Notes: generated by a model not told the origin, from the letters alone. 64,000 bases of DNA from Anseranas semipalmata (GCA_013399115.1 VXAA01002963.1:233288-297287); one strand, 5' to 3'. Numbered from the stretch's first letter, positions 36,256 through 51,205 are shown. Numbers and translations are program-made.

Positions 36256-39200
36256 GAAACCCCTTTGAAATGGCTACTGTCAATGCCTACCGTAGCAAAC
36301 AACAAAGACATGAATACAACTGTCTGCACACCAATTTTGGGATTAACTGTTTCACCGTGTGACTGAAAAGGCCCCACACAATCCTGTTGTGTAAAACAGA
36401 ATTTGATAGCAATAATACCATTTGTTATTATAGAATGTGATCTCACGATATAAAGGAAAAACGCCAAGTGAAACCAACAAACAACTCCTAGCTGCAGCGT
36501 TTTGATGTAAATGTTGCACTTAGCAGAGAGCGCATCTTACGCCTTCCATGTAGCAGCCTGACATTCTCCACCAGAGCAGTATCTGTACCTAAGCACATGG
36601 AGGGTAGGCAAAACTGAAATAGTATTCTTTGGCAGGTGTTGCTTGGGACTTGCCAAGAGAAAAGAGCCACAAATTCGACTGAGAAAGGGGTATTTATTCT
36701 GCATACGCAGTGAATGCTGAAGAGTCTGCTCTGAGCTGCATCTGAACGTATAACAGGTGTTGCAGCAAACTGTATCATACAAATGATAACTACCGTGTGT
36801 CCCAGAATCAAGAAGACTCTCACTGCGAGTGCAAGATGACACTCAGGCGTACCGTGAGACTCACTGAAGCTCATAAACACACATTTATTTGAAAGGCTCT
36901 GGCCTTTCCAATTATAAAGCTCTGAATCCTCATCACCATGATAATAAGGTAAAATTTCTGAATGATTACTAAGAAAGTGAAACCAAAGTATTTGGAATAT
37001 GACTGACTGCTATCTATTTTGTCTTAAAACGTGAAGGATTAATTTAAGGTTCACCTGTCCTAGTAATGATAGGTCACAATTCCTCTTCACCCCAGGTAAG
37101 CAACTATTGCCAAAAAGGCTTTCAATGACACAGAAAGGTCAAAAAGCAGAGACCTGGGCTGGGATTATGAAGCACAGATAGGTCCCATGAAGTCTTGACT
37201 TACGTGTCTTGCAAGCTGAGAAGGACAAACCAAAAAGGCCCATCTGAATTTGAATTTTAGGTATCATTCAGAAGCTGGAGATCTGCTCTGGTTCAAGTCT
37301 CAAGTTATCTATTCCACCTTCCCATGGATAAATGAACAAATACCTACTGCAATCTCTCACCTGTGAACTGACTTTACTATTCCAATATACAGTAACATTT
37401 TTATGGTCCATGGCAGCAGACAAGAGGCCCTCAAAAAGGGATAAGGAAGACAGTCTGGGATACTGTATTAGAGAAGAAAGTGGCACTTTGTCACTTTTTG
37501 TCATATTTGCAAAAGATCTAAGCACTGAACGTTGTATTGTGAAAGAACCCACTAGTTAACGGTAGGCAAATTTACAGTGCTGCCTACAGCTTCCAGGTTC
37601 CTGATGCCTACGCTAAGGAAAGAATGACTGAGAGCGAGATGAATGGAAAACAATCAAATACAGAGGATGAACAGACTTCTTTCTAGTAGCTGATTTAAAG
37701 TCACCCAAAAATCTTTGACTTATTCTATTCCATTAATCAACTAGTAGGAGAATATCATAACTCCTTTCAAATCCTGAGATAAAAACCCACAGAAAGAAGA
37801 TAACTGTGCAAGCAACTTAAAAATACGTTCAATATTTATGTCACATAGCTGAAAATCTGAATTGTACTGTTAGTAAAGAATTAATGTTCTTTGTAAATTT
37901 CAACCTGGTAATCTTTTGAGGCAAATGAAGCTTTAGTTTATTTGTTCTTTTCAACAGATGCTGAATTTACTAAATGGGATACATTAGGCTGAATGAAGAA
38001 GATAATAATCACCCAGGAATTAGGTATTTCCAATCTACTCATTTCCATGCTGCATTCACAGTTAGATTTTCCCAACTAACATGTACAAGAGCTTAAAATG
38101 TCTTCTCTTATAGAGACTTAAGTGTTTCACAAGCATTAAGGATGCCAATTCTCTCCCCCTTTTCAGCAGTCTGTACCAAGTCAGACAGTACTGTTGCCAG
38201 TGCTAATAATCAAGGGTGCTGAACTTGAGTGAACCCCTCCAGATGGCTCCATGAGCTGGAAAGCCTCTGAATTAGTGTGGTTCTGATCTGGTCTGGTCTT
38301 CTATGTCCCAAGAATTTAAATAGGAACAGACCAAGGAACAGCTAAGTTAATTACAGCTGGGTTATTTTCTGGGTAAGCAATGAAAGTTAAGTGTATGAAA
38401 ACACCTCACGCCAGGTTACAATGACAAAGACCCAAGTACACCAAGCACATTTCAGTGCTGGATTGCTATCGGAAAAGTCCAATTAAAACAAATTAACTAC
38501 TAACAGATTGCCCGCTCGTCTCTTTACTAACCTAGTACTACATACATGTTTTTTCTATTGCTTCTGTCACCTTTTTATCGTTCTAGTACTGAGTGCTATA
38601 TAACTGCCTTGACTTATAATAGAGGGTGAAAAAAGCATCTGACCTGCATTGGTACTGTATTTCCCCAAAGTGAAGGAAATAAGTGGATCGGGCCAAGCTG
38701 TCACTGACAAAAATGAGAGGGCGATAGAAAGCTTGTTTCATGCTGCTTTAAAAAGCACAGATCGTGTGTGCAAGAGGCCTGAAACATATAGGAAGTCTTT
38801 GCTGCATCAAGACCATGGGAGCTGCGATAAAGCAGAGCCACTTGCACTCTAAGAGAGGGAGATAACCAGCTGGGTGCTTTCTCAAAAGGCACATTCTGAC
38901 CTACACTTCTGACCTGAGTTTCAAAGGGTCAGTAATAATGGGCAGGAAAAGGGAACCAAAGAGGAGGTTACAAACTGACAGAAATGCACTCCTTTTGTTC
39001 CACGAGGTTGATGCATAACAGCATATTTAATTAAAAACTGGATTCTGAATCTTTCTTCAGCAAGGCTGAAAAAAAAACAATAGCATAGGGACAAACTCAG
39101 TCATCAACATCCTGCAACCTTTTGAAGCAATGTCTGGAGGGGAGATGGGGAAAGAGAAGGAATTATCACAATGTTAACAAACAAACAAAAAAATCTTTCT

Positions 39201-40849
39201 GCCCTCAGCAAGGAAAATGTTTCCCTCTCTCTCTTCCCTTAGACTTTTTAAAAATTATCCAGTTTGCCCAAGCCAAGAAATTCCAGGTCAGAGCTAAAAT
39301 CTGGTAAAATAAATTTTAACAAAGGAGACACAAATGTTTCAGTTACATTTTATTCTTACAAAAGAATGAGAAAGTTTTATTGCTTACCTTGTTACACCAC
39401 TTGTTTCTAACATAAGTTATATAATTTGCTCACAAACTTTTTGAAGTTGAGCTAGAAAATGTCACTGTCTTGCCATACCATTCTTTCATCATGCATTCAC
39501 AGCTCATGACAGTGTTTTGAAAATCTGCACTCATCAGATAGGTTTGTATATTAAATAATTCTTGAAAATGAATCCTAATAGGAAGATTTGGATACTCTAA
39601 AAGCATTTGTTGCTTTCCATACAGTTACAGTACTGTACTTTGGACTGTATGAACTTGGTATCTCACAGCCCTTTGGAAACAAAAATATCAACATATATTA
39701 TTCTTCGGCACTAACCAACCTTAAGTGTTATCACAGTCTTCAAAAGAGTCACAAAACTAAGTCACCGGCTGTAACATTGCAAAGATTTTCTACATGTCAC
39801 CATGTTTATGTCCACACACAAATCCACCGGACTTCAGCAATTTAATAGTATGTACTAATTGCTAGCAAGTCACTGCCCAACTGGACCCAGTTCCCTGGGG
39901 TGTTTTGGTACCTGCATAAGGCACCAGGTAACTTCAGCTATGGCATCCATGTAAGGATAGTAAGCTCACCGCAGCACAGGGCCCTAAACAAGATGTAGAT
40001 GAGGTTCTATTAGCTAAAACAGCTGCTGTTTTAAAAGTGTATGTGACAGCCTCCTGAATAGAAGGCAAACGAGAGAATCTCCATGTTACAGAAGCATTCA
40101 AATTATGCACTAGCTTCCAATTTTATGACCGCTTTTTCTTTCAGTACTGTGTTTGATTCAACAAAATTATAATGTTAGGCTTTACATTTGTTGCAGTTAA
40201 TTTCTATAAACCCAGTGCAGTCAATTGAATGATAACCAGGATTAATTTAACTCATTCTCAACTACAGCACAGTGTTTTGTGTTCACAATAAATTATTTAA
40301 ACAGAGTGTACAAGTGAATACCATACAGCACAGGAAAGAGACATGAAGAACAAGACAATGGACATTCACAGATAACAAGTTTCAGCTGGGCTTCCAAAGA
40401 GAACTTGTGTTACTGCAAAGTAGCAACATAATGAACAAATATAGGCATCAAATAATTTATCTATTCAGAACCTGAATTTTTGGAAAGCAGCACAATCAGA
40501 CACACATCCGTAAGCAACTTGCCTCTGTAACACTAAAAAAAAATATTATCAACAATCTGAGCATTGCTAATGTGGTTACTTCTTAAAACAACTGGTTTAG
40601 CACCTGTTCTTTAACAAGCATATACTTTTAACAGCTATTTAACTGTATATAGTTAAATCAGCTGCTGGAGATTCGTTTATTTAATCCCCTGGAATTCCTT
40701 CAGGATAACAATTTATTTTCAGAAAACAATTGCAATGCTGTAACAGGTTAAGCATTTAACCATGTTTATTTAGGTCACGAGAAATGTCTTGCAGAATAGG
40801 AATAGTCCAAAAAGCAGTGACAACTGTGTTATTAAATAGTACATGCCAG

Positions 40850-40907
40850 TAGTATCTTTTTGGCTTACTGGCTCTACTTTTGGCTGGTAGTAGCCAAAAA
40901 GATACTA
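40850..40907. repeat. Perfect 16-bp inverted repeat with 26-base spacer
   Basis: Left arm tagtatctttttggct (40850-40865) is exactly complementary to the right arm agccaaaaagatacta (40892-40907). Pairing stops beyond both arms and at the spacer edge. It lies in intron 1 of AKAP9, so the pre-mRNA could form the hairpin. No recognised transposon ends. Confidence 0.9.
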
Positions 40908-43799
40908 AATCTCTGTCTTTTTCAGTAATTTTCTTCATATGCTCCCTTCTTCCCCCAAAAATAAGCTTACAAAAATCATTCTGAAACCACAAGGCAGTGA
41001 AAAACTGAGTCTATTCCCTGAGCCCTAAGTAAGGCTAAACATTTTTGCAGGAGCAACTTTAAAAAGTTGCTAATATGGCAAAATAACATTGATAATTTAA
41101 AGAAATTACTTGAAAGCAAATATACAAATTATACAAAAGCTTGACACAGAAGCCTTTCATATTATTAACAAAACATTAAAATGGTTGGTTCCAAAAATCC
41201 TAGGCTATAAACTCAGGGATTAAAATAAAAAAGCATATAGAGTAGTTAACATATGATATTTAGACGGTGCAATTTAAAAAGAACTGTACAAATGTTTTCT
41301 TGAATTCAGAAACATACAAAAACCACAATCTATGGCCATCTGTGCTTGCCAGTTAGAAGCCAGCTATAAAAATACAAAAGTATGCGAAAGCAACAGTTGC
41401 CAATATCTCCACACAGTGCTTGTCGATCAAATTACTGGCAACCACAAGTTTATATTTGTAACACAGACACTGCTCACTAATTGTCTAACGCATTTAAGAG
41501 TTAAGGTTGACATTTTACATTTTTATGAAGATTGATATTTTAACACTCACTATAAAAACAGCAAACGTAAAGCCTCATGAAGTAATGATTCTTGTGTTTT
41601 CTATCAATAGGATCCTAAATACAAACTACTTACACTTGATCTGACTTCAAGTACTACCAGACTGAGTAATATTCTGCTTTAGATGCATTTATGTATGAGC
41701 TAACAATACACAGAACACTATCATATTTATGTTTTCAACTGTAGTAAAAAGTCATCAGAATAAATTTAATATCACCAGTTTCATGGCACTCAGTACAATA
41801 ATTTGAGTGGGTTCCCAATAAAGTATTTAATCCATTTTCCCCACACAGATGCAGTTACATGGACATTATTACCCAAATAAAAAAAAGGTATTCACTCCTC
41901 ACCCCATCACCCCCCCCAGTAGATGAAGACAATACCCAAAAATACAGACTTGTTTTGGAGAGCATGGAAAAAGTGAAGCAGTATCAAAACTAATCTTAAT
42001 TGATTGTCATCATACTACATTACATCAAAAACAAACAAACATACAAAGAAAAAAGCCACAGTTTTTGTATAATCCTTTTGTTGCACAGACCAGACCGGTC
42101 CCTTTAAGGATGCAGTACAGCACAGAATTACAGAATATGTGCTTTCTTATTCGTATTTTCTTCAATTAGCTTTAAATTATGTCTAATCAGGCCCTGTGAA
42201 AGGAATTCTTTGAATGTGATTCTCCCAGTATAAAGGACTGTATTAATTCGGTTTCTTGGTAAGAATAAATTGGTATTTAACTATTTGTAGAGTTAAAATA
42301 TAATCTATATTAAAATCTGAATTTATATAATCTGAAATTATATTAAAATCTGAACATTCTTAGGAATAGATAAAGACAGATTATTTGCTAAATATGAGTA
42401 TGTGAATCTAAAAGCTGGTTCACACCATCAGAAAAAAAAAATTACATGGGAAGGAACAGGAAAGAAGTGGAGGATAGCTGTGTTGGCTTCCAGCAATCGT
42501 TAATTTCTCCACAATCAGTGTTTGACCACATCAGCCCACTGTCACCTGGGATGACAGTTCTCATACTCACAGATCATTCATTCTGTACCTCAAGTTATTC
42601 TTATCTTGCTTCAGCTAAAAGAATATCACCTACCCAAGCTGACCACATTAGAAAAGCACAGCTTGGCTTAATTTAAAGAATTCATGACAAAAAAAAAAAA
42701 ATCCAAAGTAGGGATTGCAGGTAGAAATCAATTTTGCCCCACTGTAGAGTATGCATGCATTATGGCACAGTCTTTATACCTTTTCCCATAGGATTAGTGC
42801 CATACGTAGAACTACATTCTCATTCACTGCAAATTGGAAGGTTTGTAGAAAACAAGACAGTGTGCTGCAGGAATATAAAGGATGATCTTACACTGAAGAA
42901 AGGAGAATACAGCATTAACAATTCTGTGCTTTTGCTGTCTCAGTCAATCCCCCTGGCAGTCATCAAAGGCATCCAGATCCAGATGATGTTCCCCAGCTGT
43001 CTGCTCTTTGGTTTACAGTTGCGTATCGTGGGACAGGAAGAGGACCCACAAACAACAGTGCTGACCACTGCTGTGAAATGCAGGAAATATGTGGTATGCT
43101 TAGCATTAACAAACATGGTTTGAAAGACTGAGCACACTGTTGGAAAGAGTCAGAACTTCTCCAAGTTTGAATAGTAACACAGGCAGAATCACATCTAGGT
43201 AATAATGAGAAGACAAATTTCCTCATTAAATATTTTTTTAAAAAGAATAATGAAATGAATGACTTTTTTCTATAGACAAAAGGCATCTATGATGTTAGCA
43301 ATAAGCATCCTAGAAAAGACTGTAAGGAAAAGAAAAATGACAAACATTGATTTACCGAGCATTATATAAACAAGTTTCTCTAGTTAACGGGGATACAAAT
43401 ACAACCAGCTGCCTCACTCCCTGAGCACCACCCATTCTGCACACACAGCATGGAGAGGTCCTGTTGGAAAGAGTTGTTGGAAACATAAGCTAACCAATAC
43501 TATCTCTACATCCACATAACCTTCAAGCTGATAGTTCTTTACATTGGAATACTTGACTTTGTAAACTCTATAGTGTTTTTATTCTTAATATAATATATTC
43601 AGTATTTTAAAAGAAATCAATGCATGTACTACTCTATCACCTTTATTACATATGAGGTGATACTACTCCTTATTTTAGGAAGTATTACCTTACTATGACC
43701 AATCGTAACTGAGCAGTTTAATTAAACGTGTCATATCACTGAGGTTTAAACAACCTCTCTCCTACCAGATGTTCAAACTGGACTAGCTACAGTCCTGAG

Positions 43800-43895
43800 C
43801 CATTCATTCTAACAGTGAAGCTGGCTCTGCTGTGAGCAGGGTTAGACCAGACTACCTCCAGAGGTCTCATCCAACCCAAATATTCTATCATTCCA
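43800..43895 (+). mobile_element. CR1 3'-end fragment
   Basis: Contains gagcagggttagaccagact, acctccagaggtctcatcca and acccaaatattctatcattc, a diverged CR1 terminus. Antisense to AKAP9. Confidence 0.75.
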
Positions 43896-44454
43896 CAAAT
43901 CCAAGGTAGGTCAAAGAATGTGTTTTAATGTTGCTTTATTCTTAATGTTGAATACAATGAGTACTTTAAAAGGTTAAGAAGAATCTAATTGTAGGCTATA
44001 CCATATTGCACAAGGGACAGTCATTAAATTTGTTGGTGCTCGTTGAAAAAAAACAAAATAATACTGTTACTACAAAAGAACTCAATGTAGATGCGGAAGC
44101 AGTGTGCTGGTGGAAATCTTTTCACTTCTAAATGACACAAAGGACTCGACCTTTGGCCAGCAAACATGCAGAGCCTATCTGCATGAGGGAATCACTCCGG
44201 CCTCCTGGCAAACTCATCAACAGCACAGTATACGGGCAGTCTGTCTTTGCCTTTGTAGATATAACCTAACACATACCTTAGTATTCTATATTTCTAGCTC
44301 CAGAAAACTGTAACATCTTCTCTCCCTTCCCTGATTTCAAGTCAGATCACACAACATCAGTTTTGTTTTAAATCCATGGAGGATTCCATAGTATCAAAAT
44401 GGAAACTTGAAATTCCTCCTTTCTCCCATTGGGAAAGTACGTGAGCTTTCTTCT

Positions 44455-45390
44455 ACCATCCTTCACTCTGCTCCAGTTTCACATCAGCCCATTTCTCCAC
44501 ATTGTCAAGGTCTGTCTGAAAACAAGCCCTGTGCTTCAGTTCATTAACTGCTCTCCATAACTTGGTATCATTCATGAACTTGCTGAAGGCACACCCCTTC
44601 CTATTCTCCACTTTATTAATAAGAACATCAAACAATACTGGCCACAGTTTCAGCAACTGAGGAACACTACTGGCCACCAGCTGGACTTTGTCATAGCACT
44701 GTGAGCACAGCAGTCCCGGCAATCCTCTACCCACCTTGCAATCCACCTACCCAAGCCATCTATCAATAGTTTGGTTACAAAAAGCTTGTAAAAGATCATA
44801 TCAAATGTTTTCCTAAAGTCAAGATAAACAACATCCACTGTTCTCTCCCTGTCCACTTAGCCACTCATCTCATTGTAGAAGAAAATTAATTTGCCCTTGA
44901 TAAACTCCCATCACTTTCTTGTCCTTCACTTGCCTGAACGTGGCTTCCGGAGGGATCTGCTCCATAATCTTCCCAAAGAGTACAGCTAGGCTGAACTTCC
45001 TATAGCTCCCCACATCCTCCTTCTCATCCTTCTTGAAGATGTTTTTTTTTTCTTTTCTCCTGCTTATTTGGAATCACCTAATCACCATGACCTTCCAAAG
45101 ATAACAGGAATAGCCTTGTAATGATAGGAGACAGGTCCTACCAGGATGCTTGGACACATCACACTCAGTCCCATCAATTTTTGTACATCAGATTTACTTA
45201 AGCCGTCCCCAGCTTGACCTTCTGTGTTGTACACAATGCTTCATCCCCTCCAATTCTGCCATTAGATTCAGGGATCTGGAAAGCCCGAGGACAGTCCTTA
45301 TCATTAAAGAGACAAGGAAGACCTTGAGTATTGCTTACATATCCCTTTGTAACCAGATCATTTGTCAAGATTATTTTGAATTCTAACCTT
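44455..45390 (-). mobile_element. CR1 LINE fragment, ancient reverse-transcriptase copy
   Basis: On the minus strand the frames read VDVVYLDFRKTFDMIF (within 44780-44850), a VRWVEDCRD-like block, and KFMNDTKLWRAVNEL then TDLDNVEKWADVKLEQ (44453-44600), all CR1 reverse-transcriptase segments with substitutions and frameshifts. Further right, tgaacttcctatagctcccc, ccttcttgaagatg and tatccctttgtaaccagatc extend the similarity into the 5' part of the domain to about 45390. Sense with AKAP9; the left end lacks the 3' tail. Confidence 0.85.
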
Positions 45391-45971
45391 TTCACGTTTG
45401 CCACCCACTTCAGTTTAGTACTGTATACATACAGCCATGCACTCTTTCCACAGCCAATAATGAAGACAGTGACACAGATCCCTGAAAGATTCTGCTTGAA
45501 AGACCACCTACTTTGAGATTAAGCCATTAAAACAAAAATAATCCTAAAAATATTTTTTCATTTAGCTGTAACCACCAAATGATGACTTTATCTAGACAAA
45601 ATCTTTAGTTTGCTTATAAGATCACATCAGTGTCAAAAATCTTAACACCACATTGACTTTCAGCAAGAAGTTCTGTCCCAATCAGCCCTAGTTACCTAAA
45701 GGCACTCTCATATCAACAATTGTACAGATCCCCAAGGACCTTAATGTTGAATTTACACTAAATAACAATTCATTTTGACAAGCCTGTTTCCTCTAAAAAG
45801 CAATCTTTTCCAGTATTTTGAGACCTTCTGATGAGTAGAAGCAGAGTCTTGCTGACGACTGCAGCCTTAGTTATGGTGTGTTATCAAGCCTCAATGTAGT
45901 TTCCAGGGAGCCAAGTTGTGGGGGAATCAGCTGTTTCTCAAAAATCGTGAATACTGATTAGAAACCTACAA

Positions 45972-46003
45972 GAAAAAAACAAACAAACAAACAAAAAAAA
46001 AAC
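45972..46003. repeat. (CAAA)n microsatellite
   Basis: aaaaaaacaaacaaacaaac followed by an A run. Confidence 0.9.
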
Positions 46004-49000
46004 CACACACAAAAAAATAGCTAGCCCTTTGAAGAAAACTGTAGTTGGACAACTGCTGCTTCTTGTGGGATCCTAATTAATACTCCATTCCTTCAGCTCA
46101 CTCAGTTCTCTCATCTAAAACACAAATTCTAATTAATTAACTTAAAAGACTACCATATCTACAGTATAGTGCTTTAAAGATGTAGAGAGATTGAGGCACC
46201 TAAGGACATGCATGGAGAGAATCTGTATCTAAAGAGGCTTTGTCCAGACTTCTCAATGAGCTAATGCAAGAAAACTTAAATCACAGAAGCATTTGTCATT
46301 TCTGGTTTGCGCTGATGCTACAAGAAAGGGGCTGTAGCCTGCTGCATATTTTTTCTGACCAGCAGGACTCCTGCACTGCACAGCAACGCGTAATTTTCTT
46401 TTCTCCTGCACTATAACATCTAGTTTATACACTAAATGAGGAAGAAGAGTTTATTAGAGCTTGGTTGAAAAGGGCAAGAGAGAGCATTTGTTGCAAAAAC
46501 CATCAATTATTGATTTACTTTGAGTCTCTATCTACTGCTTATATTATCCTGATTCTTGTAAATTCAGCTTTTTTTTCCTAAGAAAAAAAAAGTATAATAG
46601 CAAAAAACTTTACTCTGCTGTAAACCATTTTATTTGTATTTATGTAGAATACATCTAGCTTTTTTTTCCTCTACTTTACATGTTTGTTTGTTTTTAAAGA
46701 AAAACATTATCTATATCAGAAATATTTAAAGATCAAAAACTGAGAAAACTAATTTAAAGGTAGAGAGAGTATATGAAAGAACAGAAGACCTGAATAGTTT
46801 TGCTCATATTTACTTTCTCATTACCTAAGAAATCTGAAAGAAAAAGGCACCTTTAGAACAAATAAAGGATGTCTAAATTAATCTTTATTAATAACCTACA
46901 CAAGATTATCAGCTTTTTCAAGTTGACCAGTGACATGAAATTGATACAGAATTTGAGAGGTTACCTCCTTGGCAACAAGACAATCAGCTTTACAGCTACA
47001 GATCAGCTGTTTAAATTCTGTTCAAGCTAAGCAAGGAATAATAGACTTTTCTTCTTAATAAACATAAGTGATGTGATGACATCCAACCAGTTACCAAAGG
47101 CAATCTTTTCACAAAGAATAGCGCTGAGATTTTCAAAGTAGCCTGGAGAATTTGCATACATTTTGAGAAAGTTACTGGAAGAAGTTCTGGCCACCTCTGT
47201 GCTCTAACTCTGGGTAGAAACTAAATAAAAGTTTAACTTCTCTTTCTATAATAAATGAAGGTTTTGTTTTTTCTTTTTTTAACAAATTGTAAAACACTTA
47301 AAACAAGTCAAACTCAGTTGCGCTTCATCATTTTCCCCCCTTGTTTATATTATTTTCACACGAATTCAGACCATGTGGCACGCCTGGTGCTGAACGGACG
47401 GAGTGAGAATGAAGCCCCCAGACACAGTACGTTCGTGAGAGACAGCTCTGTGAGGAGCCGAGCAGATGTAAGGGAGGAACCAACTGCATGAATTTCATGC
47501 TCAGTATGCAAGACTTGACAGACTTGTATTATTTTGACAGGCTTGTATTATTTCATAGTTTTTGTGTTTCTTTTTTTTCCCTCATGATTCAGCAGTGTGT
47601 AAAAGTGGGCTCACAAAGGCAGTGATACTGCTCACAAGATTCCAGACTATTTGTCTATAGACTTTGCTTTCCTTTTTTTTTTAAATGTGAAATTGAATTC
47701 TTAGAATATATTCCAACTAATGAAGAAAATTTAGGAAGGTTTTCCTTATTATTGTCATGCAGCATTACTTGTAATAGTAGATATTTCTCCTATATCTCAA
47801 CGTATGGTACTAACGTTAAGTCAGCTACCTCACTTAGACAATATAAATGGGTTTAGGAACATTTTTTTCTTGTTTTGTGGTTGGACACAGGAGTTTTCTT
47901 CACAGTGAAGTAAAGTTCAAGGACAAGTAAAAGCTTCAGAAAACAAAACTAGCATAAAGGCATAACCATTTCTGTTAAATCACAGCCTACCGGTAAAGTC
48001 AGCTTTGAGTAAGCTCTTTTGCAACTTACCCTGCTCATGCTCTGTAACACCTATTTTATCAATATTTGCACAGAAACATACTCAGTCCCAGAATCCCATC
48101 TACTCTGCCTCTTCGGCTCCACCAGTCTTCTTGGTTCTTTAGCTCAGGTTCATCGTTTTAGACATACGCTGTAATTTTGTCCTGGCAGTATGGTTTTCAT
48201 CAAATGCATGTTTTCCCATGGAAATATCACCAGAATGATATACAATCTCTTTAAAATTATTATCTCTAATTGTGGAGAGTCTTAAAATTTCGTCAGGTTT
48301 TGAGGTTTAGGAGCATGGTCCAAGAGACTATCTCCTCTTTGTTTTGTGATGATGCAACAACTTAGGGTTATTACAACTGTGGCTTGATCACTTCCTCTCA
48401 CGTTCCTGAGGAGCTTGGTGGTTGGTTTCCAGACTCTCATGCTCTTTTGCCCAGCTGACAACCACTGAATGTGTTCTACCTGGAAGTTTTTGGTGGTCTC
48501 TTTATGGAAGAGGGGAAAGCAGAAAGGCTGACTGCACACTTCTAAGAAACCAAGAATTCTAAGCAATCTTAACATTTTTATGTGTACTTCTGTCCTTCTT
48601 CCACTGGCTGTAGGAAAGAGTTTACAATATCAAATGTTGGCCTCTCTCTCTTACTAAAAAAAAAAAAAAAGTGAAAAACTCACATTCTTTCTTTTGCCTT
48701 CTCTTAAAAAACAGGAAAACAAGAACCATCAATGCAATATGATGTGCCAGCACTTTGCAGTCAACATGCAAGTATTTCACAGTAACCATATGTTAATCTG
48801 CAGTTAATGTCTCTGTAAATGAATATTTAAAAGCACCTACCTGTTAGGGTAGTTCCTGTGGGTGGGGGAGAAAAAAAAACAACATACAGAGTTTTTTGGT
48901 AAAATCTACACGTGTCAAAAGGTCTCACATACTTCCGTTGAAATATCAGATGTACTTTATAGAAAGCACTTTAGAAAGAATTTGTGGTGGTGATCACGCT

Positions 49001-51205
49001 TATTTCCAAATCAGTATAAACAAACAAACTTGTCTAGACACTGTTCTAACCAAGGGAAACAAATGTTGCAGTCACCTCTGTTTTGCTTTTGCAACACCCC
49101 TACCAAGAAAATAAGTAGTTGGAAAGCAGACCATAACAATGAGGGAGAGACTAGTGCCAAAGTGACGAAAGTCTTGAATAGAAGAAAAGAGCAAGCTCGT
49201 GCTTTCTTTTCTGCAACTCCTTCTCTTTACACATGGAGCGGCAAGAAAATATTTTAAACTGCCTTTTTACAATGTAATTTCTTGTTTCACAGTGCTTCTA
49301 ACAATACTGTGCTGTCTTATTTCTCAATTTTTGTGAAATTCACTGGGCATCTAGGATTAAAGACCAATTTTCTCTAAACTAGGTATAGAACAAAGGTTAT
49401 TTTGGAATGATATTTGCACCCTTGGAACAAAGCAAGTATTACTTCAAGTTCATCCTACCTTGCCTCACTACTGGAAGGCAGACAGCTAGTTTAGAGCTTT
49501 GAATAAAAGGATATCATGACAGTAACATTTAAAACAAATAACCAAGCCCTGTATCAAAAGCTAGAATAGGTCTCTGGAGTGAGTGAAATGGGGCTCAAAC
49601 CTAGGAAATAGAAGAAAAATTGAGAATATGCCTCGAAAAAGGAAGAATCCTAGCAGTGCCAACTAAAAAGAGAGCTCTAGTCCAGGATTTCAATTCAAGT
49701 CCTATTTTTATAAGGACCTAATAAAGTCTGGAAGAAACTTGAACATAATGGAGAAAAATTAAAAAAGGAAAAGAGAACACTGAGAAGACTGCAGAGAGCG
49801 GGTAGTTCCATTATCCAAGGGAACAATTAAGTTCTATTAAAAACTAGTCATCCTTTTTTTTTTTTTTTGCTATTAGAAGTAGAATTCATGTCTTGAAGAC
49901 AGTTTCACATATTGCCTTTCAGCTTGATCTCTCATTCATGCTTATTCATCATCCCAGTAGCAATAAATTATCCAAAATACATTTACATCTCAGATCTACA
50001 CAAATCTTTTCCATGATAAAATGCAGAGATATCCACTGAGTCAAACAAAAAATGAAGTCATGCACAGCAAGGTAATGCCTTATTTTTTGTTACTCTCTCA
50101 CCTCTATCTGCTTTTACTCAAGAGCTTTAAAACAAGACATTTTCTCTCCACGGTAACATTCAGTGCTTGTATCTGTGATTTTCCCTGTGACACAAAAATC
50201 AGTTCTTAAGCTTACCGATGTTCATAAAAAATACACGCAGGCAATTCTCCTCCTATACTACCTCCTGCTATTTGCATTTAGGATTGACAGAGGTGAGAAG
50301 TAGATTGAAGTAAATGATTAAGAGGAACCAAAAAGCACAAGTTCAGAAGGACCTAGGAGGAAAAACAGCTTAGCAACATAAAAGACGAATGCCTAGGAAT
50401 TAGGCAGGATCCTCATAGGTTTGTGAACATCTTCATGTGTAAGAAAAAGGTTTCCTTAAACTAAACCACCTTGAAGCCCTTTTCTATGTCACAGTCCTTT
50501 TTCATAGTTTCACTGCACTCTCCTACTTCTTTACAGAGATAAGACAGATTCCACTCGCATCTGTTGAGCCAAAGCTCACCCACAACTTTCCAGGTGACTC
50601 AAGAGTTAGCCCAGCCTCTCCTACAGTTTCTTCCCCTCTTGTCCAACAATATGCATACAGTGTCTTCAGATATAGATGTAGCCCAGCACCATTCCCATTC
50701 TGTGGGCTTTCAGCCCATAAAGCTGCTCTCCTCCACAGTTTTGTAAAGAGGGAGAGTAATGACAAGGGCTTTATGATGAAATTAGCACTTTATGATATGG
50801 CTGAATACATTTTCTTATTTTAAGAGAAAAGCAGAGTAAGGAAATGTAGACTGAAAAGGAAATTCTTCCTTCCAGGATTCTGCTTAATTGTTTTTGTTCA
50901 GGTTATTGGAGGCAGACAGATGATAAAATGAGTAGTCTGCACCTGAAAGCAAAAGAAGACATGTTAGTAGGCCAGCTCTTTAATGAAATGTAAGGTTTAA
51001 ACGTATTTAATATTTTCCATGATGAAAAACTCTTAGTAACCAGTAAAAATACTGCTTTTTTTCCTCCTCCGGTAAATTACAGGGAATTTTAAAGGGCTGT
51101 GTTTTATAAATACAATCTATATGTTAAGTTCTTCTGGGGGTTTTAAATTAGAGCTTTAATCACTGTGGCACATAATTATTCCATGTTTTGCTTAAGTCTT
51201 AACTC

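Noticed and set aside
36488..36880. 130-residue minus-strand open frame in intron 1
   Set aside because: No recognisable domain, a second overlapping frame of similar length exists, and no splice or promoter context supports it.
40850..40907. Reading the 16-bp inverted repeat as a microRNA precursor
   Set aside because: The stem is too short and too perfect and pairing stops at both ends; kept only as an unexplained hairpin.
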